DNA from: Sciurus carolinensis
Taxonomy: Eukaryota; Chordata; Mammalia; Rodentia; Sciuridae
Length of the DNA stretch: 64,000 nt
Direction of reading: 5' to 3'
Assembly (NCBI RefSeq): GCF_902686445.1
Contig: NC_062218.1
Coordinates: forward strand, 372,001 to 436,000
Shown: one piece after another, positions 34,511 to 46,822 of the stretch
Position numbering within the stretch: position 1 is the first letter of the stretch
Layout: every line of letters begins with the position of its first letter
The notes under the pieces: generated by a model
Database searches by the model: none
What the model was told of the DNA's origin: nothing
What the model saw: the letters and a program-made list of their open reading frames with translations, nothing else
Position numbers and translations under genes: made by a program

Positions 34511-36499
34511 AAGCTTATATATATGTATATATAACAATTTTAAAAAGTGAAGTTGCTTCTATACTTAGAGCAGTGACCCGAAATCCAGGGCTTCTGAGCG
34601 GTCGGAGACCCGCATGCTGGAGGCACGCTTCTGCGAGAGGGAGGACGGGGAGGCCGCAGTGCAGCTACACACGTCACCATCTCCTGGGCTCGCCAGGGGA
34701 GGGCCGCCTCTTGATGGGGTTCTTTGTCCCTGTCCACACTCCTGCACCTGGCACCAGAGGGTCTGAATCCCCACTCCCAGCCTGGCTTCCCCAGGGGAGT
34801 GTAGGTTGCCAGCCCATTTTAGGCAGGGTGAGGGGTCAGCTTCCACAGTGGCTCCAGCTCATCCTGGGGGCAGGCCCAGGTCTGATAGGGAGGCAGGTCA
34901 AACAGCAGCTGGACCTCAGAGCGTGCACATGGACCTGGGGTTGGAGCATGAATTTCTAACTGGCCATGTGCTAGTCCTTGGACACCAGGGTGCTGAGAGC
35001 CTAAGGGAGGGAGCGAGTGCATTAGTGTGGACAAGTGGACAGAGGTCTGGGAGGAATCGCCTGGGGTGGGAGACGCTCCAGAACTCTGTACAAGTGGCAG
35101 AGCCCCTCTCCTCTGGAACTTGGGGGATGCCAGCCCAGCCTGAGTGGAGGTCACGCTTCATTCAAGCGCCACTTTCACGTCCTCGCAGCAGCCCAACCTG
35201 CAGCCTCTCTAGAAGATGGTGGGCTATGGACAGGCAGTGAGTCTCTTTCGAGGGTACTGGGCCCTTGCCAGCTTGTTTTGTACAGGCGGGGCTCCCTGGT
35301 CAGGGAGTAGTCAGTCTGCAGCCCACCTTCATGGGAACCTGGCTCCATGCGGGCATGAGGGCTTGGGGTTGCTGCTTTGGAATCAGCAGAGCGGGCAGAT
35401 CTGATGGGGTCCAACACCAGATGAGACAGTCCTTCCCAGGACCAGTGCCTACTTGTCATTTTAGAAAAGGATCATGATTTGGGTGCGCATGTTACCATCT
35501 GTTGTATCTCAAGGTCAGAACAAGTGCCTGGGGTCACATCTGCCTGAGTGGACAGGGATCCCTGGAACAGGGGAACAGCTCTCCTCTTCAAGTCTGAGGA
35601 GCAAAGGAAGCTGCTTCCCCATCCTGGCCTTCCTGGGAGGCCCACGGTGGCGGCCACCTGTGAGCCCTCTGAGCACCTGGGCCAACTTCTTGCTGGGACC
35701 CTCTGACCCCTCTGTCCTCTTGGACGCCTGGGTGGAGGCTCCTGATGGCAGCAAGGATACCTGGTGTGGAGTTAGAGGCCAGAGTAGGGTCCCAAGGTCA
35801 GCACTTGGTCAGCAGCGCTGTGAAGGAGTCTGTCTGAGCCCCATAGACTTTGCCCCAAAACAATAAGGCACCCCAAGATTGCTCCGTCCTCCCCAGAGGT
35901 GGGTGTCCTGGGGGCCTTCCTCTCCCACCACATGTGGTCTCTGGTCTGACCCGTTCCCTTGTCCTGCTCCTTCCAGGTGAGGGGAAAAGAGAGTGTTCAG
36001 GGCACTGGGGGCAGGGGACACAGGAGCTTGGCCCAGCCTGGGAGGGGACCCTGGGCAGGGCTTAATCTCAGAAGGTGACCAACAGTGCCATGTCGGGGTC
36101 CACCAAGGCTGGAGTCTCCGGAGGGAGCTGCAGGGACGCTGTGGACTGAACCGTAGACAGGACCTGGCAGAAACGAACTTTGTCCAGGGTGGCAGGTGGT
36201 TGAACTTTGTCCAGGTGGGGGCAGACTGAGAGTGTCCGGAGAGCAGAACTGGCAGGGCCTTCCTGAGGGCCGGCCCCTCCCCATTTAGACGGTGCCCCTC
36301 ATGCTGACCTGAGGCCTGGTTCTAGTTCCTGCCGCCCCTACCCCTCGGAGCTGTAGGGCTTCCCAGAGCTGCAGGGGGACTCCGGGTGTCCTGCACAGGC
36401 TGGCAAGACGTCCTGGGGAAAGCAGAAAAGTGTGGCTCAAGAAGAGCCACCACTGGCCTAGGGGTCGGGAAGGGCTCACTGTCTGCTCCTCTCTGACAG

Positions 36500-36597
36500 C
36501 GGTGCAGGAGACGCGTGTGCAGCTGGCCAGGGGCCCCTCTCCTGAAGACAGTCCACGCCAAATGTGCCCTGTGCAGGAGGGACGGCTGCTGCTGGAG
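36500..36597 (+). CDS. AHRR: AHRR exon 4: linker between bHLH and PAS-A
   Basis: The acceptor is CTCTGACAG (ending 36499) and the donor GTGAGT (36598). Two bases complete an Ala codon with the last base of exon 3, then 32 codons follow in phase 0 (residues 83-114). The sequence begins VQET and ends EGRLLLE, both recognisable in mammalian AHRR (human has VQEQ and EGRLLLE). The middle, rich in Pro, Ser and Gln, is diverged and a few residues shorter than in human. The phase fits exon 3 on one side and exon 5 on the other, which is the strongest evidence that this short exon is real. The linker is the least conserved part of the N-terminal half of AHRR. Confidence 0.9.
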
Positions 36598-39060
36598 GTG
36601 AGTTTCCTCTGAACTGTGACCCTATGCAATCCTCGGTGTGTGGGGTCTCGCCAGGGGCCCTTTGAGTAGTAATAAGCTGAAGTCCCCAAATGCACTCACA
36701 CACCGTGCTCAAGACTGTCCCCAGATGGCTGAGGCTGGGGTGAGTGGGTGGTGGGCATTTTCTTGGGGCAAAGCCTCCAGGATGGAACCGAGCCACCCCT
36801 GGCCTTATGGCCCACGTGCTGGATCAGGATCATTCTTCGTTCCTCATTGTCTGGTTTTACTTGTCACTGAGACGGAACCTAATAAAAAATTAAGCCATTT
36901 ATTTTCCAAGTTAAGGATCCAGAAAAGTCAGCACCGAGCTTCTCTGTGTGAGTTCTGCCTGGGCTGGCAGCAGAGTCAGGCAGGGCCATTCTTATTTCAC
37001 CAGGAGTTGGGCTTTTCCCTGTCTGGAGGGATTGCTGAGCCCTGGGTGCTGGCCAGTTCTGCTGGGTCTGCAACACCTTTGGGGCAGCAGGAGGGAACAG
37101 TCTGTGGGGGCCAAGGCCCACCACAGGGCCCTGCAGGAACTGGCAGGCGCAAGGTCTGACATGGAGCAGAGCAATGGGGTGGCCCCAGGGCCAGTGGGCA
37201 GTGTCCTTCTGTAACCCGCACTTGCTAGGCCAGTCTGAGCTGATGGCAGGTGTGGGAGATCCCTGCTTTCTCATCTCTGGGGGGGCTTCTTCGTGCCTGC
37301 TGCCCCCGGCATCCTCTGTGGCTGGATGGGGGTGTGGGCTGTGGGAGGGCACGGGCCATCGAATCACCCATCACCAGTGCCCAGGTGTGGGTCCGTCTGG
37401 CCCTCACGTGCCCTGAGGGAGAAGCTAGGTCTTTGTAGCCACCCACACACAGGCCTGCGCCCTCGGGCCGAGGCCACACCTGCTTGCCCCCTTCACTCTT
37501 GGCTTTTCTTGAGGGAGTTCGGAACTTGTGCAAAGCAGAGCGGAGAAGGCTGTGGCCTGGGGCGCCAGTCTCAGGGTTGGTGAGGGTCAGCCGCCTGGCC
37601 TGCCCCAGCCTCCCGCCACGGGCCCTGCTCAGGCGTGCTCACCACTGTGCCGGCCCTGCCCTTTTGGGTCCTGCCTGTGAGGTGCAGTTGGAGTCCTCTG
37701 CCCCGGGTCCACCCTGGCCGTGAGCAACTCTGGTCACTTCTAGTTCCTTGACCTCCGCCAGCACCAAGGGGCTCCTGGAACACAGCAGGCCTGGAAGGGG
37801 GTGTCTCTGACGTGGGGTGGCGGCTTCTCGGAGGTCTCCAGCCTCTGCCAAGGGGATTCTTCTATGAGAACTGATGGACTTACAAATCGCTGCCTCTTCA
37901 ACACTGAGCACGGGAAAAGGCTGCGTCCTCATGGTGTCCGGGGTTCCTTCCCAACTCCTCGCGAGTCTGGAAGCACAGCCACCCTCGCCCTGAGCATTCT
38001 GGCTGGTGCCAGCTCCCTGGGGGCCTGTCCTCTCAGTGCAGAAGTGAAGTCCAAACCTCATCGCCTGCCGTAGTCAGCAAATGCTTAGGGATTCTATTAT
38101 TCATCCTTTATTACTGTTCTCTTTACTGGTGGCAGAATTGGAGCTGGAGCGCGTGGCAGCTTGAGGTTCGTTCCTGGTAGAGATAACTGGGGTTGTTCTT
38201 TTTCTTACGTATTTTCAAAACTGATAACCATGAGGTCCTTTTTAAACTTCTGTACTGAGCTCAAGGCTGACCCACGGCTTTTCCTGAGGACCCACTGTGG
38301 GGCTCCTCTGCTGCTGTCCACTCTCTGGAGGAGGTTTTTGCCACCCTCTCTGCCTCTGCGTCTGTAACCCGGCCTGATGTCCACCCCACGCCACACTCTG
38401 GACCTGAAAGCCAGGCGCCTGAAGGTGGAGGAGGTGGACCTTGCTGAGTTGTCTGCTGCTGCCCAGCAGCCTGAGGGTGTCCTTGGAGCCTCCCTCTGGG
38501 TGGGACGTTCTGAGGAAGGCTGTGGAAGGGGCCCGAGGCTGGAGGTCAGGGTCCACCTGCTCGCTGCTCCTGGGTCCTCTGGAGCCCACCCAGCCTTCAT
38601 CTCCAGCCAGGCCACAACTGGTCTTCCCCTCTGCTTTGAGAAGGCAATTGCACCGTGAGCCGGGGAGCCAAGGAGCAGGTTCCAGTGCTACCACGTGGTC
38701 CATGTCTCTGAATCTGCTCCTGAGTTGGCTCTGGCTGGGGCTGGGTGGGTTCTGCTCCCATTTCTAGGACAGGGACTCCCAAATGTTGGGACCAGAGGTG
38801 CTTTCTGAAACTTAAGAATAGTCCCAAACAGCAAAATAATTGAATGAAGCAACAAAAACAACATCATCAGCTTTTCCACTTGACCCTCAGCCTCCGCAAG
38901 ACGCGGGGAAGGAGGGCTGCTGGCAGGGGCAGCGGTTTAAGGTGGAGACCCAGCAGCAGTCTATTAATGGGACTGTTTTTAGATCTTAAGCTTCAGTCAT
39001 TCCTTGTTAGCATTCGGAGAAACAACCTCCACCTTTGAGTGACCCTGATGTTGTGGGACT

Positions 39061-40190
39061 TCAGACTGCCATCGTATTTTGTTCTTGTCCCCTACTTCAT
39101 CATTTATGCCCTTTTGGATGATGGGGTATTTATCAGCACTCCACTTTAATTCATCTACTGGGTTTTGGGGTGTATATTTTATTTTGTCATTCTTAAGTGC
39201 TCTAAGGATCGTAATACATGGATACGCGTTGACACTTAGAGGTAGGATTCTAGTACTTTTGACCCCTGGCCCCCTTACGTGCGATCGCCACGTGCCTTAC
39301 ATCTACGTAGACACCTCACACAATACTGTCCTCGCTGTCTGTGGTCCTACTTTAAGACACGTGAGAGGTGAGAATGGCCTGTCACATTGCCCCAGATAGT
39401 TCCATGTGGGAGGCTCTCCCTCCTGAGGTCCTGAGGTCCTTCCAGTCTGTTTCCCTCACCCTGAGGATTCCTGCAGCACTTGAGACAGCGCGAGTCTGCT
39501 GGCGATGAGCTCTTTGTTGTCTGGTATTTTTGCTGGGTATGGAATTCTGGTCAGGTGGTTCTCTCAGCACTTTAAAGATACCCATTTGCTTTTGATCTCC
39601 ATGGTTTCTGGTGGGAAATACAGTCACTCAAACTCTTGTCCCCTGTATGTTGAATCTTTTTTCTCTAGTTGCCATGAGCTATTTCCTCCTCTTTGGTTTT
39701 AATTTTAATCCTTAGGTATGGTGTATCTGGGCTAGGACATTAGAGATCATTCTGTTTTAGTTTCTCCAGTCTTTTGAATCTGTAAACTTATTTCTTTCAC
39801 CAACTTTGGGGAATTTTAAGTTATTTTTCTTCAAAAGATTTTAACACCATTTCTTTGTCTTCCATTTCAGGAACTCAGCTGAAATAGATGTTAACTCTTT
39901 ATTTCCCCATGGGTTCCTGATGTTCTGTTCTTTTTCTCTAATATTTTCACTCTGAGACTGAATAATTTCTATTGAATTATTTTTAACTTTATAGGTTATT
40001 TTCTCTCTCACTGTCATTCTGTTATTGAGCTCATCTAGTGAAATGTTTATTTCATGTTTTATGAGTTCTAAAAATTCCCATTTGATTTTTTTTACAGAGT
40101 CTGTTTCCTGTTAAGACTTAATTTTTTTCTGTTTGTTTATTTATCTCAAGAATATTTGCCTGTACTGTGTGGAGTGTGATGATATCTGCT
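39061..40190 (-). mobile_element. Old L1-like AT-rich fragment
   Basis: AT-rich non-coding sequence in the otherwise GC-rich intron 4. Its blocks resemble reverse-oriented old L1 terminal sequence (for example TTGCTGGGTATGGAATTCTGG-like and TTTCATGTTTTATGAGTTCT). Family assignment is tentative. 36598-39060 is GC-rich intron with nothing recognised. Confidence 0.45.
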
Positions 40191-40299
40191 ATTTTAGAAT
40201 TCTTACCTGAAAATGCTACTGTTTGTGTCACTTCAGAGTCAGCGTCTGCTGGTTGTCCGTTCCCTCTTAGCACATGCAGTGATCTTGCACTGTGTGTAG

Positions 40300-40690
40300 G
40301 CAAACCTGTAGCCCAAAGGTGTTCGCACCCTGGTTCCCAGGGCCTGTGGTATGGGACTGTGCCCGTGTGATCAGAGGGAAAGACATGGGGGTGGGAGATG
40401 GTCCTGGTGCTCCTCACGGGCTCAGTGCAGCTACAAGAACCTGAGAAGGGGAGAACCTATCTTGCCTGCATCCTTCACAAAGAGAAGGGTCAGCAAGATG
40501 TCGCCCTGCTGACTTTGGACATGGAAGATGAGGTAGGAGGCCAGGGAATGTGGGCAGCCCCAAGAATTCAAAGGCAAGAAGATGGGTCTCCGCCAACCTG
40601 TAAAAGAATCGCCACCTGTTGGCACCCGGTTCTAACCTAGTGCTGTGATGTGATTGTGGCTTATTGTTCTGTCGTGTCCCTTGGATTTGA
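40300..40690 (+). mobile_element. MLT1-like LTR remnant
   Basis: Word order fits a decayed MLT1-class LTR or a related element: CACCCTGGTTCCCAGGGCC, AGCAAGATGTCGCCCTGCTG, GGACATGGAAGATGAGG and CGCCAACCTGTAAAAG. It is too diverged to place the ends exactly. Confidence 0.35.
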
Positions 40691-41274
40691 GCACTTGGTT
40701 CCCAGGGTGGCACTGCTGTGAGGTCCTTGGGTCATTCTGGGTATACTCTTAGAGGGGGCTCTGGGACCCTGGTCTCAAGTGGGACCGGATCAGAGACCCA
40801 AGGGCCAAGAAGCCCCAGTATCTATGGCCTAGACGGAAGGCAGGCTGCACTGTCCACATTTGGGGTCCTCCTGGGGGCACCACCAGTGCAGGATGCACCC
40901 ACAGGTCACATGGTCCCTTAGGCAGCCGCTGCTGGCCAGGCACATCTTTGCTCACAGAGGACCCCTGGGATAGCTGACAAGGCAGTGAGAGAGGAGACAT
41001 GGAGGCCAGCCAGGGTGGACATGGGGGCTGAGGGTGGGCCAGCCGGTGGCAGGTGGGTTGCCAGCAGTCCAGGTCAAGGACATCCTTTTAAGGGAGAGAG
41101 TCACACATTCCATGTTTGCCATAGCTTTGTGTGTTTACGTGTGGTCCTTGACCACAGAGAAGGCCAGGGGAGTCACTAGGCACAGTGGCCCCCAGGCACT
41201 GGGTCCTCAAAGGAAGAGCTGACACCAAATCCCAGGCAACACCAGGAACCCACGGCTGAGGGCCTCAGTCACCC

Positions 41275-41480
41275 CAGGCACCTGGAGCCAGTTCAGAGAC
41301 TGCCGAGAACGGTCACCAGGCCACGCCAGGCACCTGGAGCCAGTTCAGAGACTGCCAAGAACGGTCACCAGGCCACGCCAGGCACCTGGAGCCTGTTCAG
41401 AGACTGCCGAGAACGGTCACCAGGCCACGCCAGGCACCTGGAGCCTGTTCAGAGACTGCCGAGAACGGTCGCCAGGCCTG
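41275..41480. repeat. 52-bp minisatellite, about 4 copies
   Basis: GGCACCTGGAGCCAGTTCAG, AGACTGCCGAGAACGGTCAC and CAGGCCACGCCA form a 52-bp unit, found at 52-bp steps (41291, 41343, 41395, 41447). Later copies carry GCCTGTTC instead of GCCAGTTC. The flanking 40691-41274 and 41481-43571 show nothing recognised. Confidence 0.95.
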
Positions 41481-43571
41481 CCACTCTGCGGAGGAGGGTG
41501 AGGGGTGTGCCACCGTGGATGGTACCTGACCCCATGACCCCGTGATCTGTGGAGCGCTGGACACCGAGCACAGGACACCTACTCCAGAGCCCTGACCTGT
41601 GCCCCTCCAGGCACCGTGGGGAGTTTCTTCACCCAGAAAAAAGGCACAGACACCCCCCGGCAGCAGGCTGCATGGGGGCCTCGGGGACTGAGCAGCTCAG
41701 CGGTGGAAGGTGTGGGAGCAAACCTCGAAGTCCGCAGGAGCAGCAGGGTCCAGGAGGGAATCTTCCAGGAGGTCCCGGCCCACGCATCCCGTCAGACCTC
41801 CAGACCCAGCAGCCTCCCGGAGCAGAGGGGAGCTTCCGATCAAGGTCCCAGGGCCCCTGGAATCCTTGGCGACAAGAGGACACGGATGCTCCCCGCAGAC
41901 GAGGGTCAGGAATCAGAAGCTGGACTGAGACGTCAGAGGAAGGCGGAGCCGCGTGGGTTGGCACACTCCTGTGCCCTCCCGTGGGGTGGGCACTCCCACA
42001 CAGCCCGCGCCTCAGTGTCCTCCTCCCCCAGAGCCAGGATGTGGACGAGGCAGGTCTGGGACCTGGAGCCTGAGGACCACAGGAGGCAGAGGCAGGGCCA
42101 CCAGCAGTGGGGAGGTGCGCGGAGACGCCCAGCGCCTCCCTCGAGAGCGCGTCCAGCGCGGAAGCTCAGGGACGTCTTGGTCCACTCTGCTGATGGAGCT
42201 AAGCACCACAGACGGGGGAGGTTGCGGGAGCAGAGGTTTACTCAGCTCCAGCTCCAGGTCAGTGGGCCACAGTCCAAGGTCAAGGTCCAGCTGAGGGACT
42301 CTGCAGGCCTGAGCTGTGTGGGGTGCACGTGGTGGAGGGCGCATGCCACAGCCAAGCCGGGCTGGCTTCGTGACAGATGCAGCCTCAAGGTTCACCGTGG
42401 GCCGCGCTCCTCCTGAGGGCCGCTGTCCCTCGCCGCACTTCACAGTGGGGCTGGGTCTGACGTGTTCTGGTGGAAACACTGGACAGCGGCAGGGAGTTGG
42501 TCCTGGGGGAGGAGCTCCAGGCACACTGCTCGGGCCCTGAGGGCCAGGAGGGGCCGGCCAAGAGCCAGGGCGCAGAGCTGGGGCCAGGGGGCGGTGCCCG
42601 CCTTCTGCGGGGAGTCAGCTGGCGGAGACCAGGAACACCAGCAGTGGAGGGAAGCGGGGAGACGCCCAGGCATGGAGGGCGCGACGCTGGCGCAGCTCGG
42701 TGGCCCGGGTCTTGGGTGCAACTTTGGCTCTCACTTGGGCGGGGGCTGGAATGGCCACCCTCGCTCTGCAGGGTCCCTTGCTGCCGGTGTGCCCCCTCCA
42801 CCCTTTCCATGGGCTCTCTTGCAGGCTGAGCTGCGGGACCACCCTCCTCAGCTCCCCTTGGTGGCGGCTGCCCTCTGACCTCTGGCCACCGCTCTTGTCT
42901 GGGGGCTGATTTCTGGTGGCGGGTCCTCCTCTGGCTGCATTTTATCCCTCAGTTCTCCAAGTAGTGACCAGCCCCCCATGCAGGTGTGGCCGGCTCCTGC
43001 AGGTGGAGTTCCCCGGGTTCCCTAGACCAAGCGTCTGGCTGCTTGGGTGTGCGGGTTGACCCTGGGCATGGTGCCCCTGTCCTGTCCCTGTGCCCCACAG
43101 GGCTGGGCCGCAGGTAAGAATCCCAGGTGGGAAGCTTTCTCCTCGGTTTCAGGACCACATTGTTGGCAGCTCGCTGCCCCAAGGTGCTCACGGCTGCCCT
43201 GCCGCGGGCTGCACCGCCTCTGCCGCTCTGGGGCAGCCTGGGGTCCGGCGTCCCTGCCGGGCACTCCTAGGTTCCACTGCGGGCCCCATTTCCTGGCTCG
43301 GCGCTGGAGTGCCTTCAGCCAAGGCTGCTCACCCTCAGCTCTGGAGGTTTGTGGCCTCCTCCCTCCTCGCGGTTGTTTTGGGGAGCCTGCGTTGTCCGTC
43401 GCTGCCGCGGGCTCCTCCGGCCGCCCTCCTTGGACCGTGCCCTGGCAACAGCCGGTGCTGCTAGGTGGCTTGCTTTGCTCCCGGCACCTCCCCGCAGTCC
43501 TGCTAAGACCTCATCTCCTGAGGCATATGTATTTAGAGGCCTGCTTGTGTTGGCCTGTTGGCCTCCGTGTT

Positions 43572-44085
43572 CCTCAGCTTCTGTGTCACTGTGACAAAAG
43601 ACCTCAAGTGCAGGAGGAGAAGTTTATTTGGCTCTCCGTTTCGGTCCTTGGTCAGCCACCTCCATAGCTGTGGGTGCAAGGTGAGGCAGAACACCATGGT
43701 GGGCGGGTGTGGTGGAGGACAGCCGCTCAGGACACACCTCGGGACCCAGCTCCTCCAAACACGCCCCACCTGCCACAGTCCACCCTGTTGAGGGTTGACC
43801 CTGGGGTTAGCTGCACCTCTCTGGTCTGAGCACTTCTCCTCTGGTTGACCCTGGGGTTAGCTGCACCTTTCTGGTCTAATCACCTCTTCTCTGGTTGACC
43901 TTCTGGTTAGCTGCACCTCTCTGGTCTAAGCACTTCTCCTCTGGTTGACCCTCGGGTTAGCTGCACCTCTCTGGTCTAAGCACTTCTCCTCTGGTTGACC
44001 CTCGGGTTAGCTGCACCTCTCTGGTCTAAGCACTTCTCTCTGAACCTTGTGCATTTCTCATGTAGGAGCTTTGGGGCACCTTGTA
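43572..44085 (-). mobile_element. MaLR LTR enlarged by an internal tandem expansion
   Basis: The left part (TTCTGTGTCACTGTGACAAA, GCAGGAGGAGAAGTTTATTTGG, GTGAGGCAGAACACCATGG) and the right part (TCTGAACCTTGTGCATTTCT, GAGCTTTGGGGCACC) are the two sides of a minus-strand MaLR LTR. They are separated by a 50-bp array (43794-44043) that sits at the place of the normal LTR segment ending in TTCTCCTCTGAACC. From 44086 to 45301 nothing else is recognised. Confidence 0.65.
43794..44043. repeat. 50-bp tandem repeat, 5 copies
   Basis: GTTGACCCTGGGGTTAGCTG, CACCTCTCTGGTCTAAGCAC and TTCTCCTCTG form a unit starting at 43794, 43844, 43894, 43944 and 43994. Exact 50-bp spacing and few changes suggest a recent expansion. 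Confidence 0.96.
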
Positions 44086-45301
44086 TCTAAAGCACAATGG
44101 CCGATCTGACACCACCCCACGTGGTCTGTGGCTCCTGGTCTCCTCCTGTGGGGGACCAGACACGGTTGTTCTGACAGGCATGGGGCCCCCGGGGGCAGGG
44201 CTGCTAGAGGGAGAGCCGGCCTCCAAGGTGAGGCCCCTCTACTGAGGGGCCATGGAAGGGCTCCTCATGTCGCCGTGGACCCACACCTTCTGTGAGGGAG
44301 TTTGCACAGGAGGAGGGTGCTTGCCAGGGTGGCAGCTTGGCACACGAGCTTTCCCACCTCTCGACCTGGCCCCTGGACCCCAGCCCTGCACTACTGGTCA
44401 CAGCAGACAGGGACAGTCCCTGTGCCTAGGAAGGAGCAGGAGTAGAGTGGAGAAGAGTTTTTCCACCTATTTTCTGGCTGCCCCCCACGATGCCCAGCCC
44501 TGGGCAATGGCCCAGGCTTCTCCACACCCTGGCCTTTCTGGAGGTCCAAACTCAGTTCTCCCCAGGCAGCTGCCCAGGTAGGTCACCGGGTCACCAGGTA
44601 GTCATAAGCCAGCAGTCACAGTTCTGTGACTCTAGTCTTAACCACTGGGACCGTGAGTCTCCCAGCAACATATTGCAGAAGAGGTAGGAAAGTGTGAAGG
44701 CAGCCACATGCTCAGGAGTCTGCACTGAGAGCAAAGGCAAACAGGAAGGCAGCCCCTGCCAGAGGGCAGGCAGAGCTCCAGGGGCACAGCTGCCAAGCAC
44801 AGGAGCTGATTCCAGGCCAGGTCCGGACAGTCAGTGTCAACGGCAGGTGTTGGTGTGGAGTGGGCCAGGCCTGGTCCTCTGCAGGGGAAACCATGCTGTG
44901 CAGGAGCCCCAGGATGAGGTCAGAGGCTTGTTGCATTGGGGATTTTCCAGGGCGAGAATCATGACAAGTGACAGGGTGCCAGGGACAGTGTGCTGCCACG
45001 TCCAACTCAGGCACACCCCCTTTGTGGGCCTCAGGGGAGGGCTGCATCATTCGTTGGTCTGCTGTGTTCCAGGACCTCACAGGCCTGGCTTTTTTCTATA
45101 TGAGTCCCTGTGCTTCCGATTTATCACTGGGTTAGCAGGTGGTCAAACATATTAGCACAATTAATTTACTTACCAGCTTGGGCCTTATAATGGTGCCAGA
45201 CAGATGGTGCTACTGACATGTACACACAACCTGTGGAGCCCTTCCACCTCAGCACACAACTGAAAATGGAGTAGCTTAAGGAACACCAATGCTTACAAGA
45301 G

Positions 45302-46822
45302 AGAGTTACTCAGGGTAGGCCAAAGAGCTGCTGAGAGCTGCTGACCTACACACCATGGAGTCACTCAGGGCAGGCACAACCTGAGAGCTGCCGTTCTACA
45401 CACCATGGAGTCACTCAGGGAAGGCACAGCCTGAGAGCTGCTGTTCTGCACACCATGGAGTCACTCAGGGCAGGCACAGCCTGAGAGCTGCTGTTCTACA
45501 CACCATGGAGTCACTCAGGGCAGGCACAGCCTGAGAGCTGCTGTTCTACACCATGGAGTCACTCAGGGCAGGCACAGCCTGAGAACTGCTGTTCTACACC
45601 ATGGAGTCACTCAGGGCAGGCACAGCCTGAGAGCTGCTGTTCTGCACACCATAGAGTCACTCAGGGCAGGCGCAGCCTGAGAGCTGCTGTTCTGCACACC
45701 ATGGAGTCACTCAGGGCAGGCACAGCCTGAGAGCTGCTGTTCTGCACACCATGGAGTCACTCAGGTTAGGCACGGCCTGAGAGTTGCTGTTCTACACCAT
45801 GGAGTCACCAGGGGAGGCACAGCTGAGGACTGCTGTTCTACACCATGGAGTCACTCAGGGCAGGCACAGCCTGAGAGCTGCTGTTCTACACACCATGGAG
45901 TCACTCAGGGCAGGCACAGCCTGAGAGCTGCTGTTCTACACCATGGAGTCACTCAGGGCAGGCACAGCCTGAGAACTGCTGTTCTACACCATGGAGTCAC
46001 TCAGGGCAGACACAGCCTGAGAGCTGCTGTTCTACACACCATGAAGTCACTCAGGGCAGGCACAGCCTGAGAGCTGCTGTTCTACACCATGGAGTCACTC
46101 AGGGCAGGCACAGCCTGAGAACTGCTGTTCTACACCATGGAGTCACTCAGGGCAGGCACAGCCTGAGAACTGCTGTTCTACACCATGGAGTCACTCAGGG
46201 GAGGCACAGCCTGAGAGCTGCTGTTCTACACACCATGGAGTCACTCAGGGCAGGCACAGCCTGAGAGCTGCTGTTCTACACACTATGGAGTCACCAGGGC
46301 AGGCACAGCCTGAGAGCTGCTGTTCTACACACCATGGAGTCACTCAGGTTAGGCACGGCCTGAGAGCTGCTGTTCTACACCATGGAGTCACCAGGGGAGG
46401 CACAGCTGAGGACTGCTGTTCTACACCATAGAGTCACTCAGGGCAGGCACAGCCTGAGAGCTGCTGTTCTACACTATGGGGTCACTCAGGGCAGGCACAG
46501 CCTGAGAGCTGCTGTTCTGCACACCATGGAGTCACTCAGGGCAGGCACAGCCTGAGAGCTGCTGTTCTGCACACCATGGAGTCACTAGTGCAGGCACAGC
46601 CTGAGAGCTGCTGTTCTACACCATGGAGTCACTCAGGGCAGGCACAGCCTGAGAGCTGCTGTTCTACACTATGGGGTCACTCAGGGCAGGCACAGCCTGA
46701 GAGCTGCTGTTCTGCACACCATGGAGTCACTAGTGCAGGCACAGCCTGAGAGCTGCTGTTCTACACCATGGAGTCACCAGGGCAGGTGCAGCCTGAGAGC
46801 TGCTGTTCTGAACACTATGAAA
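45302..46822. repeat. 48-50-bp minisatellite, about 30 copies
   Basis: Unit: CACCATGGAGTCACTCAGGG, CAGGCACAGCCTGAGAGCTG, CTGTTCTACA. Two length forms occur: TTCTACACACC (50 bp) and TTCTACACC (48 bp). Variants such as TCAGGTTAGGCACGG and CAGGGGAGGCACAGCTGAGGAC recur together at 45765-45830 and 46345-46410, which shows duplication of multi-unit blocks. It is the largest array of the window. From 46823 to 49015 nothing else is recognised. Confidence 0.97.

Noticed and set aside
33867..34550. 227-codon open frame over the CpG island
   Set aside because: Arg/Pro/Gly-rich composition is expected of any frame in a CpG island, and overlapping frames are open on both strands. No family match and no exon borders I could support.
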